59,866 nt of DNA from Bacteroidales bacterium (lineage in GTDB: Bacteria; Bacteroidota; Bacteroidia; Bacteroidales; PUMT01): positions 1 through 59,866 of the forward strand of contig SLOE01000014.1 of assembly GCA_007132715.1 (NCBI GenBank). The letters run 5' to 3'. Numbering within the stretch: the first letter of the stretch is position 1; each line of letters starts with the position of its first letter. Below are positions 1 to 9,287 of the stretch, piece after piece. The notes beneath the pieces were generated by a model. It saw only the letters and a list, made by a program, of their open reading frames with translations. It had not been told where the DNA came from and ran no database searches. A program made the position numbers and the translations under genes.

Positions 1-1185
1 CTGAAGGATGACCGTGGAGCAGGGAGAGGCGATATGCTTATTCTGCATGATGTGACAGGACAAAAAATGGCGGAAATTGAAAAGCAGGAGAGTGAGGAGA
101 AGTTCGGGATCATATTTGATAATGCACCCCTAGGACTGATGTATTTTGATATTAACGGGCTTATTGAAGTATGCAATGAATATTTTGTCAGCCTGATGGG
201 CTCAAGCGAGGAGAGGCTTATAGGTCTGAGCATTAAAAAACTGCCGGACAAGAGAATTGTCAATGCCGTCAGGAAGTCACTCGATGGTAAACGGGCTGTT
301 TTTCAGGGCCGTTACACCTCGGTAACAGGGGGGCGGACAGTGTATGTAAGGGCTGTTTTCGAACCGGTATTTTCAATCAAGGGCAAGGTAGAGGGAGGCA
401 TGTGCATTGTTGAGGATATCACGGAACGCAAGGTTGCAGAGGACAAAATAAAAAAGGCCAACAGGGAGTTGAAAAAGATCAATGCCGAGAAGGACAGGTT
501 CTTTTCCATACTTGCACATGATCTTCGCAGCCCCTTCAGCTCGTTTCTCGGCTACACAGATATCCTGCAAGACAGTATCGGCACCATGTCGGCCGATATG
601 CTTCACACTATAGTCTCCAGCATGAAGGAGTCTGCCAACAATCTTTACGGTCTGCTTGAGAACCTTTTGCAATGGTCACGCATTCAGCAGGGGTTGACCG
701 ATTATTACCCGGAAAACCTGAATGTGAGGGAGAGAATACTGGACTGCGTGGAACCTCTCCTTTCATTTGCCAACGGCAAGGCTATTGATGTCATATATGA
801 CCTGCCTGATGATATTGCAGTTACCGGAGACCGTAAGATGTTCGATACCGTGGCGAGGAACCTTTTTACCAATGCCGTTAAATTTACTCCCCGCCGGGGC
901 TCGGTAGGGATTTATGCCATAAACACCGGTGATGGTTTCACCGAAATATGCTTCAGTGATACGGGTATTGGCATGGATAAAAAAATGGCGGACAGTCTCT
1001 TCAGGCTGGATGTAAAAACCTCAAGGGAGGGTACTGAAGGTGAGCCCAGTACCGGACTCGGACTTATACTATGCCAGGAGTTTATGAGTCGCCAGGGCGG
1101 TGCGATAAGGGTTGAGAGCAGGGAAGGCGAGGGTAGCAGGTTTTACCTGAAATACAGGAAATCAACCTCCCGGGTCGGCAATTAA
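1..1185 (+). CDS. PAS-domain sensor histidine kinase, 5'-truncated by the window
   Basis: This is a membrane-signalling or cytosolic two-component kinase whose N-terminus lies outside the window. The reading frame is open from base 1 (LKDDRGAGRGD before the first ATG at 34), so the ATG in the ORF track is internal. The visible part starts at the end of one PAS domain (HDVTGQK). A second PAS domain follows at about residues 20-130 and ends in DITERK. A short coiled linker leads to the HisKA domain with the H-box FSILAHDLRSPF, and then the HATPase domain with N-box NLFTNAVKFTP, G1 DTGIGM and G2 GLGLILCQEF. All key catalytic motifs are intact. No response regulator is adjacent within the window, so its partner and signal are unknown. 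Confidence 0.93.
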   Translation: MKDDRGAGRGDMLILHDVTGQKMAEIEKQESEEKFGIIFDNAPLGLMYFDINGLIEVCNEYFVSLMGSSEERLIGLSIKKLPDKRIVNAVRKSLDGKRAVFQGRYTSVTGGRTVYVRAVFEPVFSIKGKVEGGMCIVEDITERKVAEDKIKKANRELKKINAEKDRFFSILAHDLRSPFSSFLGYTDILQDSIGTMSADMLHTIVSSMKESANNLYGLLENLLQWSRIQQGLTDYYPENLNVRERILDCVEPLLSFANGKAIDVIYDLPDDIAVTGDRKMFDTVARNLFTNAVKFTPRRGSVGIYAINTGDGFTEICFSDTGIGMDKKMADSLFRLDVKTSREGTEGEPSTGLGLILCQEFMSRQGGAIRVESREGEGSRFYLKYRKSTSRVGN

Positions 1186-1197
1186 ATATTTGGTTAT

Positions 1198-1205
1198 TAT
1201 CTTTG
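1198..1205 (+). promoter_or_regulatory. Candidate Bacteroidota -7 element for the DAHP synthase gene
   Basis: TATCTTTG matches the Bacteroidota consensus TAnnTTTG exactly. It sits about 100 nt before the DAHP synthase start and just after the kinase stop. No good TTTG -33 element is seen at the usual 19-21 nt spacing, so the call rests on the -7 box and position. Confidence 0.5.
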
Positions 1206-1216
1206 CATAATTTTCA

Positions 1217-1280
1217 GGGCCGGTATTGCTGCCGGCTTCGGGGCAGAGGACAGTTGTCCTTGGCAAAGGCCCCGGCCGTT
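1217..1280 (+). promoter_or_regulatory. Structured leader before DAHP synthase with two competing pairings
   Basis: The leader can fold in two mutually exclusive ways. GCCGG (1219-1223) can pair with CCGGC (1232-1236). The same arm, as GGCCGG, can instead pair with CCGGCC just downstream (about 1272-1277). Between them, CGGGGC (1239-1244) pairs with GCCCCG (1269-1274) around an inner hairpin AGGAC-AGTT-GTCCT (1247-1260). There is no U-tract, so it does not look like a simple terminator of the upstream kinase. It may be an RNA control element, but this is inferred from pairing alone. Confidence 0.35.
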
Positions 1281-1304
1281 TCATAATATACATTTTACCA
1301 CCAT

Positions 1305-2387
1305 ATGCCAAAGCTGAACGGAGTAACCGACAAGCGGGTCAAGTATTACAGGATGCTGCCCAGACCGGCTGAATTTGTAAAAGCCATGCCATTGGGCGAT
1401 ACCGGCAGAAAGGTTGTTGAAAGATCAAGGCAGGAGATCACAGCCGTTATAAAGGGAGAGGACAAAAGAAAACTGCTTATAACAGGCCCCTGTTCAATTC
1501 ATGATGCCGGGCAGGCCGGAGAGCTTGCCTGCAGGATAGCGCAAATGGCAAAGGAGGTAAGCGACCAGTTTCTGGTAATAGGGCGTTTTTACTTTGAAAA
1601 GCCCAGGACCGTGGATGGCTGGAAAGGACTGGTCTATGATCCGCACATAAATAATTCCTGTGATATAGAGAAAGGTCTCGAACTTGCCAGGAAGGTGCTT
1701 ATACATGCCGTAGATGAGTGCGGGCTCCCTGCAGCGACTGAATTTTTAAACCCCTTCACCCCTCAGTACTATTCGGACCTGGTTTCCTGGACGGCTGTGG
1801 GGGCGCGTACCAGTGAAACCCAGCTTTACCGGGAGATGATGTCGGGCCTGTCGATGCCGGTTGGCTACAAGAACAGCACCCGGGGTGATATAGACACTGC
1901 TGTAAACTCCCTTATTGCACTGAGGAATGAAACCTGCTTCATCGGGATTGACCAGGACGGTAATGCCAGTATCGTGGCAACCACGGGAAATGATACGGGT
2001 CACCTTGTTTTGCGCGGAGGTGCCGGGCCTAACTACCAGAAGGATAGTGTTATGTTTGCTCTTGAGGTGATGAAAGAGAGGGGGCTGTCCAACGGGGTGG
2101 TGATAGACTGCAGTCACGGAAACACCGGCGGAGATTACCATAAGCAGCACCTGGTCTTTGATGATGTTATTGAACAGATATGCCGGGGCAACGAGAAGAT
2201 AGCCGGAATAATGACGGAGACAAACCTGGTCGGAGGCCGGCAGCCCATCGGGAAGGACCTTACCGGCTTTGACATGTCAACTCTTAAATACGGGGTTTCC
2301 ATTACCGATGCCTGCCTTGGTTTTGATGAGACCCGTGAGCTGGTGCTGAGGAGTGCAGATAAACTGCGGAAAAGAAACAGTGCCTGA
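1305..2387 (+). CDS. aroF: 3-deoxy-7-phosphoheptulonate (DAHP) synthase, class I AroF/G/H type
   Basis: It condenses phosphoenolpyruvate with erythrose-4-phosphate in the first committed step of the shikimate pathway, in the cytosol. The 360-residue length is normal for the E. coli-type class I enzyme. Recognisable motifs include TGPCSIHD (about residues 60-67), FEKPRTVDGWKG, the GARTSETQLYREM segment, KNSTRGD, and the metal-binding CSHGNTGGDYHKQ region. The N-terminus has the short extension typical of the feedback-regulated forms. The gene stands alone and is convergent with murQ. A structured leader precedes it, so control at the RNA level is possible. Which isozyme symbol fits best (aroF, aroG or aroH) cannot be decided here. 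Confidence 0.95.
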   Translation: MPKLNGVTDKRVKYYRMLPRPAEFVKAMPLGDTGRKVVERSRQEITAVIKGEDKRKLLITGPCSIHDAGQAGELACRIAQMAKEVSDQFLVIGRFYFEKPRTVDGWKGLVYDPHINNSCDIEKGLELARKVLIHAVDECGLPAATEFLNPFTPQYYSDLVSWTAVGARTSETQLYREMMSGLSMPVGYKNSTRGDIDTAVNSLIALRNETCFIGIDQDGNASIVATTGNDTGHLVLRGGAGPNYQKDSVMFALEVMKERGLSNGVVIDCSHGNTGGDYHKQHLVFDDVIEQICRGNEKIAGIMTETNLVGGRQPIGKDLTGFDMSTLKYGVSITDACLGFDETRELVLRSADKLRKRNSA

Positions 2388-2502
2388 TGGCAGGTTCTGT
2401 CCGGTCCCTGTCAAATGAACCCTGCAGACCAAAAGTTTGTAACCTTTGTCCGGGCTCTTTCAGCAATAATATCCGGTGCATTGAGGGGTCAGTGTTCGCA
2501 GA

Positions 2503-3357
2503 TCAGCTGTTTTCCCTGTTCCATGTTTCTATTGCCAGCCTTACGCTTCCGTGCTTCAGAAGCAGGTCCCTCGCCTGATCGGCATCCAGGTTGAGCTCTT
2601 CCATTATCATCCTGGTGCCTCGCCGGACCAGCTTGTTGTTTGTAAGCTGCATGTTGATCATCCTGTTCCCCTTAACCTTGCCAAGCTTGATCATAAGTGA
2701 GGTGGTTATCATGTTCAGTATCATCTTCTGGGCTGTTCCTGCTTTCATCCTGGTGCTGCCCGTCAGGAATTCCGGACCCACGACAGCCTCAACAGCTATT
2801 TCGGCCGCCTCCGTTACGGGAGAACCGGGATTGCATGTTATGCAACCGGTAAGAAGCCCTTCGCGCCTTGCCTGTTGAAGTCCCCCAACCACATAGGGAG
2901 TGGTACCCGAAGCTGCAATGCCAATTATCGTGTCGTGCCGGTTTATATCGAACCTTTTCATGTCTTCCCATGCCTGTCCGGGATCATCCTCTGCCTTCTC
3001 CACTGCTTTTCGCAGGGCAACGTCGCCACCCGAAATAAGTCCGATAACCATGTTGCCGGGTACCCCGAATGTAGGGGGCAGCTCTGAGGCATCAAGCACT
3101 CCCAGCCTGCCGCTGGTGCCCGATCCTATATAGAATACCCTGCCTCCCTGCTCCATCCTGGGCAGTATCTCATTGATAAGTCTCTCTATCTGGGGAAGGG
3201 CTTTTCTGACAGCCTTATGCACCAGTCCATCCTCCCGGTTGATAGCCCCGACAAGTTCCCGGACTGACATTTTTTCCAGGTCCTGGTATCTGGAGGGCTG
3301 TTCGGTAATGATCTTTCTGAGGTCTTCGTCCTCTCTTTTGTCCATACGTTGCGTCAT
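2503..3357 (-). CDS. murQ: N-acetylmuramic acid 6-phosphate etherase
   Basis: MurQ cleaves the D-lactyl ether of MurNAc-6-phosphate to give GlcNAc-6-phosphate, the key cytosolic step of peptidoglycan sugar recycling. At 284 residues it is close to E. coli MurQ (about 298). The SIS phosphosugar-binding fold is evident from FYIGSGTSGRLGVLDASELPP, and the family-specific STRMKAGTAQKMILNM segment follows. The C-terminus has the small helical domain seen in the family (DADQARDLLLKHGSVRLAI). The gene lies 10 bp downstream of the kinase gene at 3368-4219 on the same strand, so the two should be co-transcribed and act in sequence. Confidence 0.96.
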   Translation of the reverse strand: MTQRMDKREDEDLRKIITEQPSRYQDLEKMSVRELVGAINREDGLVHKAVRKALPQIERLINEILPRMEQGGRVFYIGSGTSGRLGVLDASELPPTFGVPGNMVIGLISGGDVALRKAVEKAEDDPGQAWEDMKRFDINRHDTIIGIAASGTTPYVVGGLQQARREGLLTGCITCNPGSPVTEAAEIAVEAVVGPEFLTGSTRMKAGTAQKMILNMITTSLMIKLGKVKGNRMINMQLTNNKLVRRGTRMIMEELNLDADQARDLLLKHGSVRLAIETWNRENS

Positions 3358-3367
3358 AATAACTGTG

Positions 3368-4219
3368 TCAGGTTTTGTTTTCGTTATGGTAATTCAGCAG
3401 ACCCTCCATTGGCGCCCTTGTGATTATACCGGTCGAAAAACCGGCTTCATCTGCCGACCGGACCAGAATATCTTTGAAGTGCCATCCTATGCTGCCCGTC
3501 ACGTTGACCGGCATGGTTTCTGCCTCGGGATACTGCCTGATGTTGCGGTTGAAAAACTCAGAAAAGCTTTCACTGATTAGCCGGTAAACTGCAGGATTCC
3601 CGGTGTGCTCTGCCAGGAAATGGGTGAACCGGGCCATGAACCTGTTCGGGAAAGGCTTCCGGTAGACATGCTCCAGTATCTCTGCCGGCTCAAGCCTGTA
3701 TTTTTTGTAGAAATCCTCGCGTACCTGTTCCGGGAGCTGGTTTTTAAGTACATCAGACAGCAGTTTCCTGCCAAGTACCGTGCCGCTGCCCTCATCGCCA
3801 AGTATATAGCCCAGCGGGGATACATGCCTTACTATTTTGCTGCCGTTATAGTAACATGAATTGGAACCGGTACCCATTATGGCCGCTATACCCGGACGGT
3901 TGCCGCAAAGTGAGCGTGCAGCCGCCATAAGGTCCGATTCGACATATATCCTTTCTGCCTGAAAGAAATGCCCGAGAGGCCTTCTGACCTCCTCGTTCTT
4001 TTGCGGATTGGCACACCCCGCACCGTAAAAGAATATTGCGCTGTAGGGACCCCTCTGCAGCGTGAATTCAGCTTCAAGGGTTTGTGATATCTCATCCGGA
4101 CTTTGCAGAAACGGATTGATGCCTGCCGTTGTGCAGCACATCTCTTCCGTGTCCGGACCGCCGGAAATACACCAGGTTGTTTTTGTAGATCCGCTGTCTG
4201 CTACAAGAATCATGTTCAT
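3368..4219 (-). CDS. murK: BadF/BadG-type amino-sugar kinase, probable MurNAc kinase (MurK-like)
   Basis: This ASKHA-fold sugar kinase of the N-acetylglucosamine kinase/BadF family has 283 residues. The phosphate-1 loop is DSGSTKTTW near the N-terminus. A second nucleotide-contacting segment is MGTGSNSCYYNG, followed by LGDEGSGTVLGRKLL. Position directly upstream of murQ suggests it makes MurNAc-6-phosphate for MurQ, as established for MurK next to MurQ in Tannerella forsythia. GlcNAc or glucosamine phosphorylation is a possible alternative that sequence alone cannot exclude. The first ATG is at 4219, and a second ATG two codons later is also possible. A TAnnTTTG promoter lies about 27 nt upstream. 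Confidence 0.85.
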   Translation of the reverse strand: MNMILVADSGSTKTTWCISGGPDTEEMCCTTAGINPFLQSPDEISQTLEAEFTLQRGPYSAIFFYGAGCANPQKNEEVRRPLGHFFQAERIYVESDLMAAARSLCGNRPGIAAIMGTGSNSCYYNGSKIVRHVSPLGYILGDEGSGTVLGRKLLSDVLKNQLPEQVREDFYKKYRLEPAEILEHVYRKPFPNRFMARFTHFLAEHTGNPAVYRLISESFSEFFNRNIRQYPEAETMPVNVTGSIGWHFKDILVRSADEAGFSTGIITRAPMEGLLNYHNENKT

Positions 4220-4245
4220 TTGTTTTTGGTAATGCCGGTTTTATG

Positions 4246-4253
4246 CAAAGATA
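4246..4253 (-). promoter_or_regulatory. Candidate -7 element for the murK-murQ operon
   Basis: On the minus strand this reads TATCTTTG, an exact TAnnTTTG match, about 27 nt before the murK start. It lies in the short divergent region shared with the secreted amidase gene. No clear -33 TTTG is present. Confidence 0.55.
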
Positions 4254-4294
4254 AAAAAAAGGAAGATGCAGGAACCAGCACCTGCCCGGCAACA

Positions 4295-4302
4295 TACTTT
4301 TG
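4295..4302 (+). promoter_or_regulatory. Candidate -7 element for the secreted amidase gene
   Basis: TACTTTTG matches TAnnTTTG. It overlaps the first ATG of the long ORF (4300), which argues that the real start lies downstream. It sits about 45 bp from the divergent murK -7 box. Confidence 0.45.
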
Positions 4303-4482
4303 ACATTTTTTACTCATCAAAAAATGGTTATTTTAGCGCACAATGAAACATGTCACCTTGAACCGGTAATTAATAAACGCCTCTATATGAGCTTGCTTTC
4401 CCCAGTCCTGGCTTTTTACCCGTTAACCGGACCGGTATCAATCCCGGAGGGACATCATGGCAGAAGCAGTTATACGGGCAGT

Positions 4483-7400
4483 GTGCCGGAACGAATAACT
4501 GCAAGGTGGCTGCTGACGTTATTCCTGTTACTTATTACTGCCATCCCGGCCGCCTCCCAGTCCCCAAGGGAACAGCGCCTTTCCGGGAGGGCCATGAACC
4601 GCCTCGAAGATGTCTCAGATCTTTTCACAGGCTGGCATCACCTGGGGCAGATGGGGGTTGACAGTGTGGCTGTTGATATAATAAATAATAAGGTATCCGT
4701 ATGGCTGAGCAGTCCGGTCACCCATATCCCCATTCGCTTTCCATGGCTTGAGTCATTGCGTGCAGATCTGCACAACCGGCTCGGATTCCGGTTCAGGAAC
4801 TATGAAATACTACTCTTTTCGGCCGGAAGGAGGCTTGAGGAATACATACCCAACTATTACAGGGCGCCATATATTGACCTGGATTCTTCGAGGATGACCG
4901 CAGCCATGGCAGACAGACCTCCTGTGGTTGCAGGTTCAGGATATACCGGAGATATTCCCGGACCCGGCACAGGAGTGGCCGGAACGAAAGCCCCGCCCCG
5001 CCAGCTCGTACGGCGGCAGGACAGGGAGTATTTTGGCGGGGGACTGTCGGGGGCGCACATTGCGCTCTGGCCAAGCCACGGTTATTATTATGAAGCTTCC
5101 CGCGACCGGTGGGAGTGGCAGAGAGCCCGGCTTTACAGTACCATAGAGGACCTGTATCCTTTTGCCTATATACGTCCTTACCTGTTGCCGATGCTTGAAA
5201 ATGCCGGTGCCACAGTGCTTCTGCCCAGGGAGAGGGATATCCGGCACCACGAGGTGGTGGTTGATAATGACGGTTCACACGGCTCTTCTGAAATTGTAAT
5301 AACCGGCGGTGAAAGAAACGGATGGGAGACGGTACCGGGGGGCTTTGCACTATCCGACACCCTGTTTGAAGGTGATAACCCTTTCAGGAAAGGGACACAT
5401 CTCAGGTTGCGGGCAGAAGGCGATGCCGATGCGTCTGTAACCTATATACCCGCTATACCGGATTGCGGAGAGTATGCTGTCTACGTCTCATGGGCTAAAG
5501 CAACGGAAAATGTGCAGGATGTAATATATACCGTTAACCATACAGGTGGAATCACACGTTTTATGGCGGACCAGACCATGGGTTACGGTACATGGATCTA
5601 CCTGGGGACATTTATGTTCAGGGAGGGAGCCGATATGGCGGCGGGCAGCGTGACCGTTTCCGTCCCGCCCGGGGCCGGCGGATATATTACAACTGATGCT
5701 GTGCGTTTCGGGGGCGGAACCGGCAATGTTGCAAGGAGGGCAGCGGACGAATATGTACAGTCCCTCTGGTCATTGCACGATGACGGCACCCTGGCAGAGA
5801 AAAGAGATTATGCTGACCCGGCCCTTCAACCGGAATGGAAGCTGAGCGGCAGGCCCCGCTATATGGAAGGGGCGCGTTACTGGCTTCAGTACGCGGGAAT
5901 GCCCGACTCATCGGTGTACAGCCTTAACCGGGGCCGCAACGACTACAACGACGACTTCATGTCACGGGGGGAGTGGGTTAACTACCTGATGGGCGCGCCG
6001 CTTACCCTGACCGGCGAACCCGATCCCGGGAGCCCCCTTATTCCCGTCGACGCGGTGCTGGCCTTTCATACCGATGCGGGCGTGACACCATCCGATTCGG
6101 TAATCGGCACACTGGCAATTTACAGCAGTGTGCGGACAGGCGGTGTGTTTCACGACGGCCGCTCCCGTATGGCCTCGCGCGACCTGTCAGATATAATACA
6201 GACCCAGATAGTAGAGGATATAAGGTTGCAGACCGACGGGCGGTGGACCAGGAGGGGGTTATGGGACAGGCAGTACTCGGAGGCATGGAGGCCGCATGCC
6301 CCGGCACTCCTTCTCGAGCTGCTATCACACCAGAACCTGGCTGACATGCGGTTCGGACTTGATCCGCGGTTCAGGTTCCTGGTAAGCCGGTCAATCTACA
6401 AGGGGATGCTCAGGTACCTGGCCTGGGAGCAGGGAAGGGAACCGGTGGTTCAGCCGCTTTCGCCCGAAGGCATGTATATACACTATTTGGGGGGCTCTGC
6501 CGTCCGGCTCGGCTGGAGGGAACAGGAGGACCCTTTTGAGCCCACCGCCGTGGCTGAAGGTTATATTGTCCATACCAGGATAGAGAATGGCGGCTTCGAT
6601 AACGGAAAGCGGACCACGCAGACATTTATGGATATTGACCTTCCGGAGAGCGGAACGATCTACGGTTTCAGAGTGACTGCAGTTAACAGCGGCGGAGAGA
6701 GCCTGCCCGGAGAGATACTTTCGGTTTTGCTGCCCGGTGAACAGGAGCAGCCGGGGGCTGCCCGGGAGGGAGCAGGTGAGGTGAGGCCCGTGCTGGTTGT
6801 GAACGGCTTTACGCGTGTTTCAGGACCGGCAGTATTTGATGAAGGAGAGCTTGGGGGACTGGCCCTGTGGGATGATGCGGGGGTAGGACACAGGTATGAT
6901 TTCAGCCATACCGGTGCACAATACGATTTCAGAAGACCCAGCGAATGGCTGGATGATGATTCCCCGGGCTGGGGCGCCAGCTATGCCGATATGGAGGGCA
7001 GGGTGATACCCGGCAACAGTTTTGATTACCCGGCGCTCTACGGCAGGGTGCTCAGGGAGGCAGGGTATACGTTCATTTCAGCCGGCAGGGAGGCTTTTGA
7101 GCAGGGTTTGTATGAACCGGCCGATTATGCGGCGCTCATACTGATTTTCGGCGAGCAGCGTGGCGTTCAAGAGTGGAATGATCCCGTATCGGTATGCTTC
7201 AAGGTGTTCACTCCCGGGATGATGGATGCGGTGAGGAGATTTGCGGACCATGGTACCGGGATAATGGTTACAGGTGCCTATATCGGAACCGACATGGTCG
7301 AAAGAAAAGATACACTGGCTGCAAATTTTGCACGGGATGTGCTCGGCTACACGTGGCGCACCAACCATGCATGCAACAGCGGTGCTGTTTACCTGACGGG

Positions 7401-7752
7401 CCGCACCCCTTACGGATTTCCTGAAGAGATAGGCTTCAATGCCGGGTACGACCCTGATATCTATACCGCAGAAGCACCGGATGCAATTGAACCTGCCGGT
7501 GAGAAGAGTATGCGCCTGTACAGGTACTCAGCTACAAAGACGAGTGCGGCAGTGCTGAAGTACGGCGACCGGAGGGTTGCGGCATTCGGTTTCCCTTTTG
7601 AGACCATCAAGTGCGATGAGCAGAAGCTTCATATGATGGATGCTGTCATGCGGTTCCTTAAAGGCGGGGTTGGTATGGGGGCTGACAATGCGAATCCCCG
7701 GACGGCCCTCCCGTTTTCCGGAACCTTTGACGCTCCCGGGCTTAAATTTTAG
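4483..7752 (+). CDS. Secreted N-acetylmuramoyl-L-alanine amidase-like protein with golvesin and FN3 domains
   Basis: This is a large exported protein of about 1089 residues, of the group often annotated as golvesin-domain or xanthan-lyase-like protein in Bacteroidota. The start is chosen at GTG 4483 because it leads straight into a signal peptide (ITARWLLTLFLLLITAIPAA). The ORF stays open back to 4300, but that ATG lies inside a promoter-like element. An Amidase_3-like catalytic fold is split. A WPSHGYYYE segment and a nearby Glu (YSTIEDL) precede a golvesin-type beta domain at about residues 263-412. VLAFHTDAG and LLLELLSHQN resemble the later zinc-ligand His and catalytic Glu segments. An FN3-like domain (about 666-750) and an unrecognised C-terminal domain follow. 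Its place beside murK/murQ suggests cell-wall cleavage. Activity is inferred. Confidence 0.8.
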   Translation: MPERITARWLLTLFLLLITAIPAASQSPREQRLSGRAMNRLEDVSDLFTGWHHLGQMGVDSVAVDIINNKVSVWLSSPVTHIPIRFPWLESLRADLHNRLGFRFRNYEILLFSAGRRLEEYIPNYYRAPYIDLDSSRMTAAMADRPPVVAGSGYTGDIPGPGTGVAGTKAPPRQLVRRQDREYFGGGLSGAHIALWPSHGYYYEASRDRWEWQRARLYSTIEDLYPFAYIRPYLLPMLENAGATVLLPRERDIRHHEVVVDNDGSHGSSEIVITGGERNGWETVPGGFALSDTLFEGDNPFRKGTHLRLRAEGDADASVTYIPAIPDCGEYAVYVSWAKATENVQDVIYTVNHTGGITRFMADQTMGYGTWIYLGTFMFREGADMAAGSVTVSVPPGAGGYITTDAVRFGGGTGNVARRAADEYVQSLWSLHDDGTLAEKRDYADPALQPEWKLSGRPRYMEGARYWLQYAGMPDSSVYSLNRGRNDYNDDFMSRGEWVNYLMGAPLTLTGEPDPGSPLIPVDAVLAFHTDAGVTPSDSVIGTLAIYSSVRTGGVFHDGRSRMASRDLSDIIQTQIVEDIRLQTDGRWTRRGLWDRQYSEAWRPHAPALLLELLSHQNLADMRFGLDPRFRFLVSRSIYKGMLRYLAWEQGREPVVQPLSPEGMYIHYLGGSAVRLGWREQEDPFEPTAVAEGYIVHTRIENGGFDNGKRTTQTFMDIDLPESGTIYGFRVTAVNSGGESLPGEILSVLLPGEQEQPGAAREGAGEVRPVLVVNGFTRVSGPAVFDEGELGGLALWDDAGVGHRYDFSHTGAQYDFRRPSEWLDDDSPGWGASYADMEGRVIPGNSFDYPALYGRVLREAGYTFISAGREAFEQGLYEPADYAALILIFGEQRGVQEWNDPVSVCFKVFTPGMMDAVRRFADHGTGIMVTGAYIGTDMVERKDTLAANFARDVLGYTWRTNHACNSGAVYLTGRTPYGFPEEIGFNAGYDPDIYTAEAPDAIEPAGEKSMRLYRYSATKTSAAVLKYGDRRVAAFGFPFETIKCDEQKLHMMDAVMRFLKGGVGMGADNANPRTALPFSGTFDAPGLKF

Positions 7753-7802
7753 ACTTTGATAATGACATATAAACTGAAACCAAACATAAAAACTTTTAAA
7801 CC

Positions 7803-9287
7803 ATGGAACAGCGGATAACATGTTTCCTCCAGGCCGGTAATACCGGCGACCTGCTTGAAACACTCAGGCAGCTTGACCTTTCAGGTGTATCAAGGCGGTC
7901 ATATATATTCGGCAAAAAAGATGATGCGGAGTCCGCCCTGCCCGAATCGGCCGAAATGCTTGATGTCCTGTCAATGCTTTCAACGGCTGCCGTTAAGAAG
8001 ATGGCCTCCCTGACCGATACCGATTATGTGCTCATATATACAAAATCCCTTCCGCTGAAGCTCGGAGAACATGCCCTGCGCCGCATGATACAGGTAGCCG
8101 ATGATACGGGTGCAGGAATGGTGTATTCAGACTATTTCGAGGTGAAAGAGGGTGAGGTGAGGCCATGCCCGGTGATCGATTATCAGCAGGGCAGCCTTCG
8201 TGATGATTTCAACTTCGGGTCGGTCATGCTCTACCGCACGGCGGCACTCAAAAGGGCTGTTGCAAAAATTCCCGAAGAATATCAGTTCGCAGGCCTTTAC
8301 TACCTGCGGCTCAGGGTTTCAGAGAAGCACCGCCTTTTCAGGATCCCCGAGTACCTCTATACCGAGATGGAGACCGACACCCGCAAGTCGGGCCAGAAGA
8401 TGTTCGACTACGTCGATCCGCGCAACAGGCAGATGCAGATAGAGATGGAGCGGGCATGCACCGGGCATCTCAAATCCATTGGAGGATGGCTGAAGCCGGA
8501 ATTCAAGGATGCAGACCTTACACAGGGCTCTTTTCCCGTTGAGGCATCGGTCATCATACCTGTCAGGAACAGGGTGAAAACCATTACCGACGCTGTCAGA
8601 TCGGTCCTTGACCAGAAAACCGGTATCCCTTTTAACCTGATAGTGGTGGACAACCATTCGTCCGACGGCACGACTGAACTGCTAAAAGAATTTGCAGCTT
8701 CTGACAACCGTTTGATACATGTGGTGCCGGTAAGGGATGACCTTGGAATTGGCGGCTGCTGGAACGAGGGGGCCTTCCATGAGCAGTGCGGAAGGTTTGC
8801 AATTCAGCTTGACAGCGATGACCTGTATATTGACGAAAATGTTGTTCAGAGGATCGTTGATGAGTTCTACGCCCAGCAGTGTGTCATGATAGTGGGCAGT
8901 TACAGGATGGTCAATTTCGGGCTTGAGGAGATACCTCCCGGACTTATTGACCACCGGGAGTGGACACCCGGCAACGGGAGGAACAATGCTTTGAGGATTA
9001 ACGGCCTGGGGGCTCCCAGGGCGTTCTTTACACCTGTTTTACGTGAGATAAGGCTGCCCAATGTGAGCTATGGAGAGGATTATGCACTGGGACTGGCAAT
9101 TTCGCGGCATTACCAGATAGGCAGGATCTATGACCCGTTGTACCTGTGCCGGAGGTGGGAAGAGAATACTGATGCATCGCTCGATATACAGAAGCTTAAT
9201 GCACATAACACCTACAAGGACAGGATAAGGACCATTGAACTGCTTGCAAGGATCGCCCTGAACAGGAATGAGGCCGGGGGCGAATGA
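7803..9287 (+). CDS. Tandem-domain family 2 glycosyltransferase
   Basis: The 494-residue protein has two GT-A-like halves. The C-terminal half begins near residue 248 with SVIIPVRNR and has the NDP-sugar/metal motif QLDSDDLY (about residue 337) and an acceptor-side YGEDYALG segment, so it looks active. The N-terminal half keeps the overall pattern ([18 protein letters not shown]) but has no DxD motif and is probably degenerate. No signal peptide or membrane segment is seen, so it should act in the cytosol. It starts a same-strand series with DUF4922, SpoIID and deacetylase genes. The donor and acceptor are unknown. Linkage suggests a cell-wall or amino-sugar product. Confidence 0.85.
   Translation: MEQRITCFLQAGNTGDLLETLRQLDLSGVSRRSYIFGKKDDAESALPESAEMLDVLSMLSTAAVKKMASLTDTDYVLIYTKSLPLKLGEHALRRMIQVADDTGAGMVYSDYFEVKEGEVRPCPVIDYQQGSLRDDFNFGSVMLYRTAALKRAVAKIPEEYQFAGLYYLRLRVSEKHRLFRIPEYLYTEMETDTRKSGQKMFDYVDPRNRQMQIEMERACTGHLKSIGGWLKPEFKDADLTQGSFPVEASVIIPVRNRVKTITDAVRSVLDQKTGIPFNLIVVDNHSSDGTTELLKEFAASDNRLIHVVPVRDDLGIGGCWNEGAFHEQCGRFAIQLDSDDLYIDENVVQRIVDEFYAQQCVMIVGSYRMVNFGLEEIPPGLIDHREWTPGNGRNNALRINGLGAPRAFFTPVLREIRLPNVSYGEDYALGLAISRHYQIGRIYDPLYLCRRWEENTDASLDIQKLNAHNTYKDRIRTIELLARIALNRNEAGGE

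Noticed and set aside
34-1185. ATG 34 as the start of the histidine kinase
   Set aside because: The frame is open to base 1 and the residues before the ATG fit the end of a PAS domain, so the gene is truncated by the window.
2387-2578. 63-residue ORF after the DAHP synthase gene
   Set aside because: It overlaps the 3' end of murQ on the other strand, has a Cys- and Pro-rich composition unlike its neighbours and no recognisable motif. It looks like a shadow ORF.
4300-4482. N-terminal extension of the secreted amidase
   Set aside because: The frame is open from ATG 4300, but that ATG overlaps a promoter-like TACTTTTG and the signal peptide begins only after 4483.
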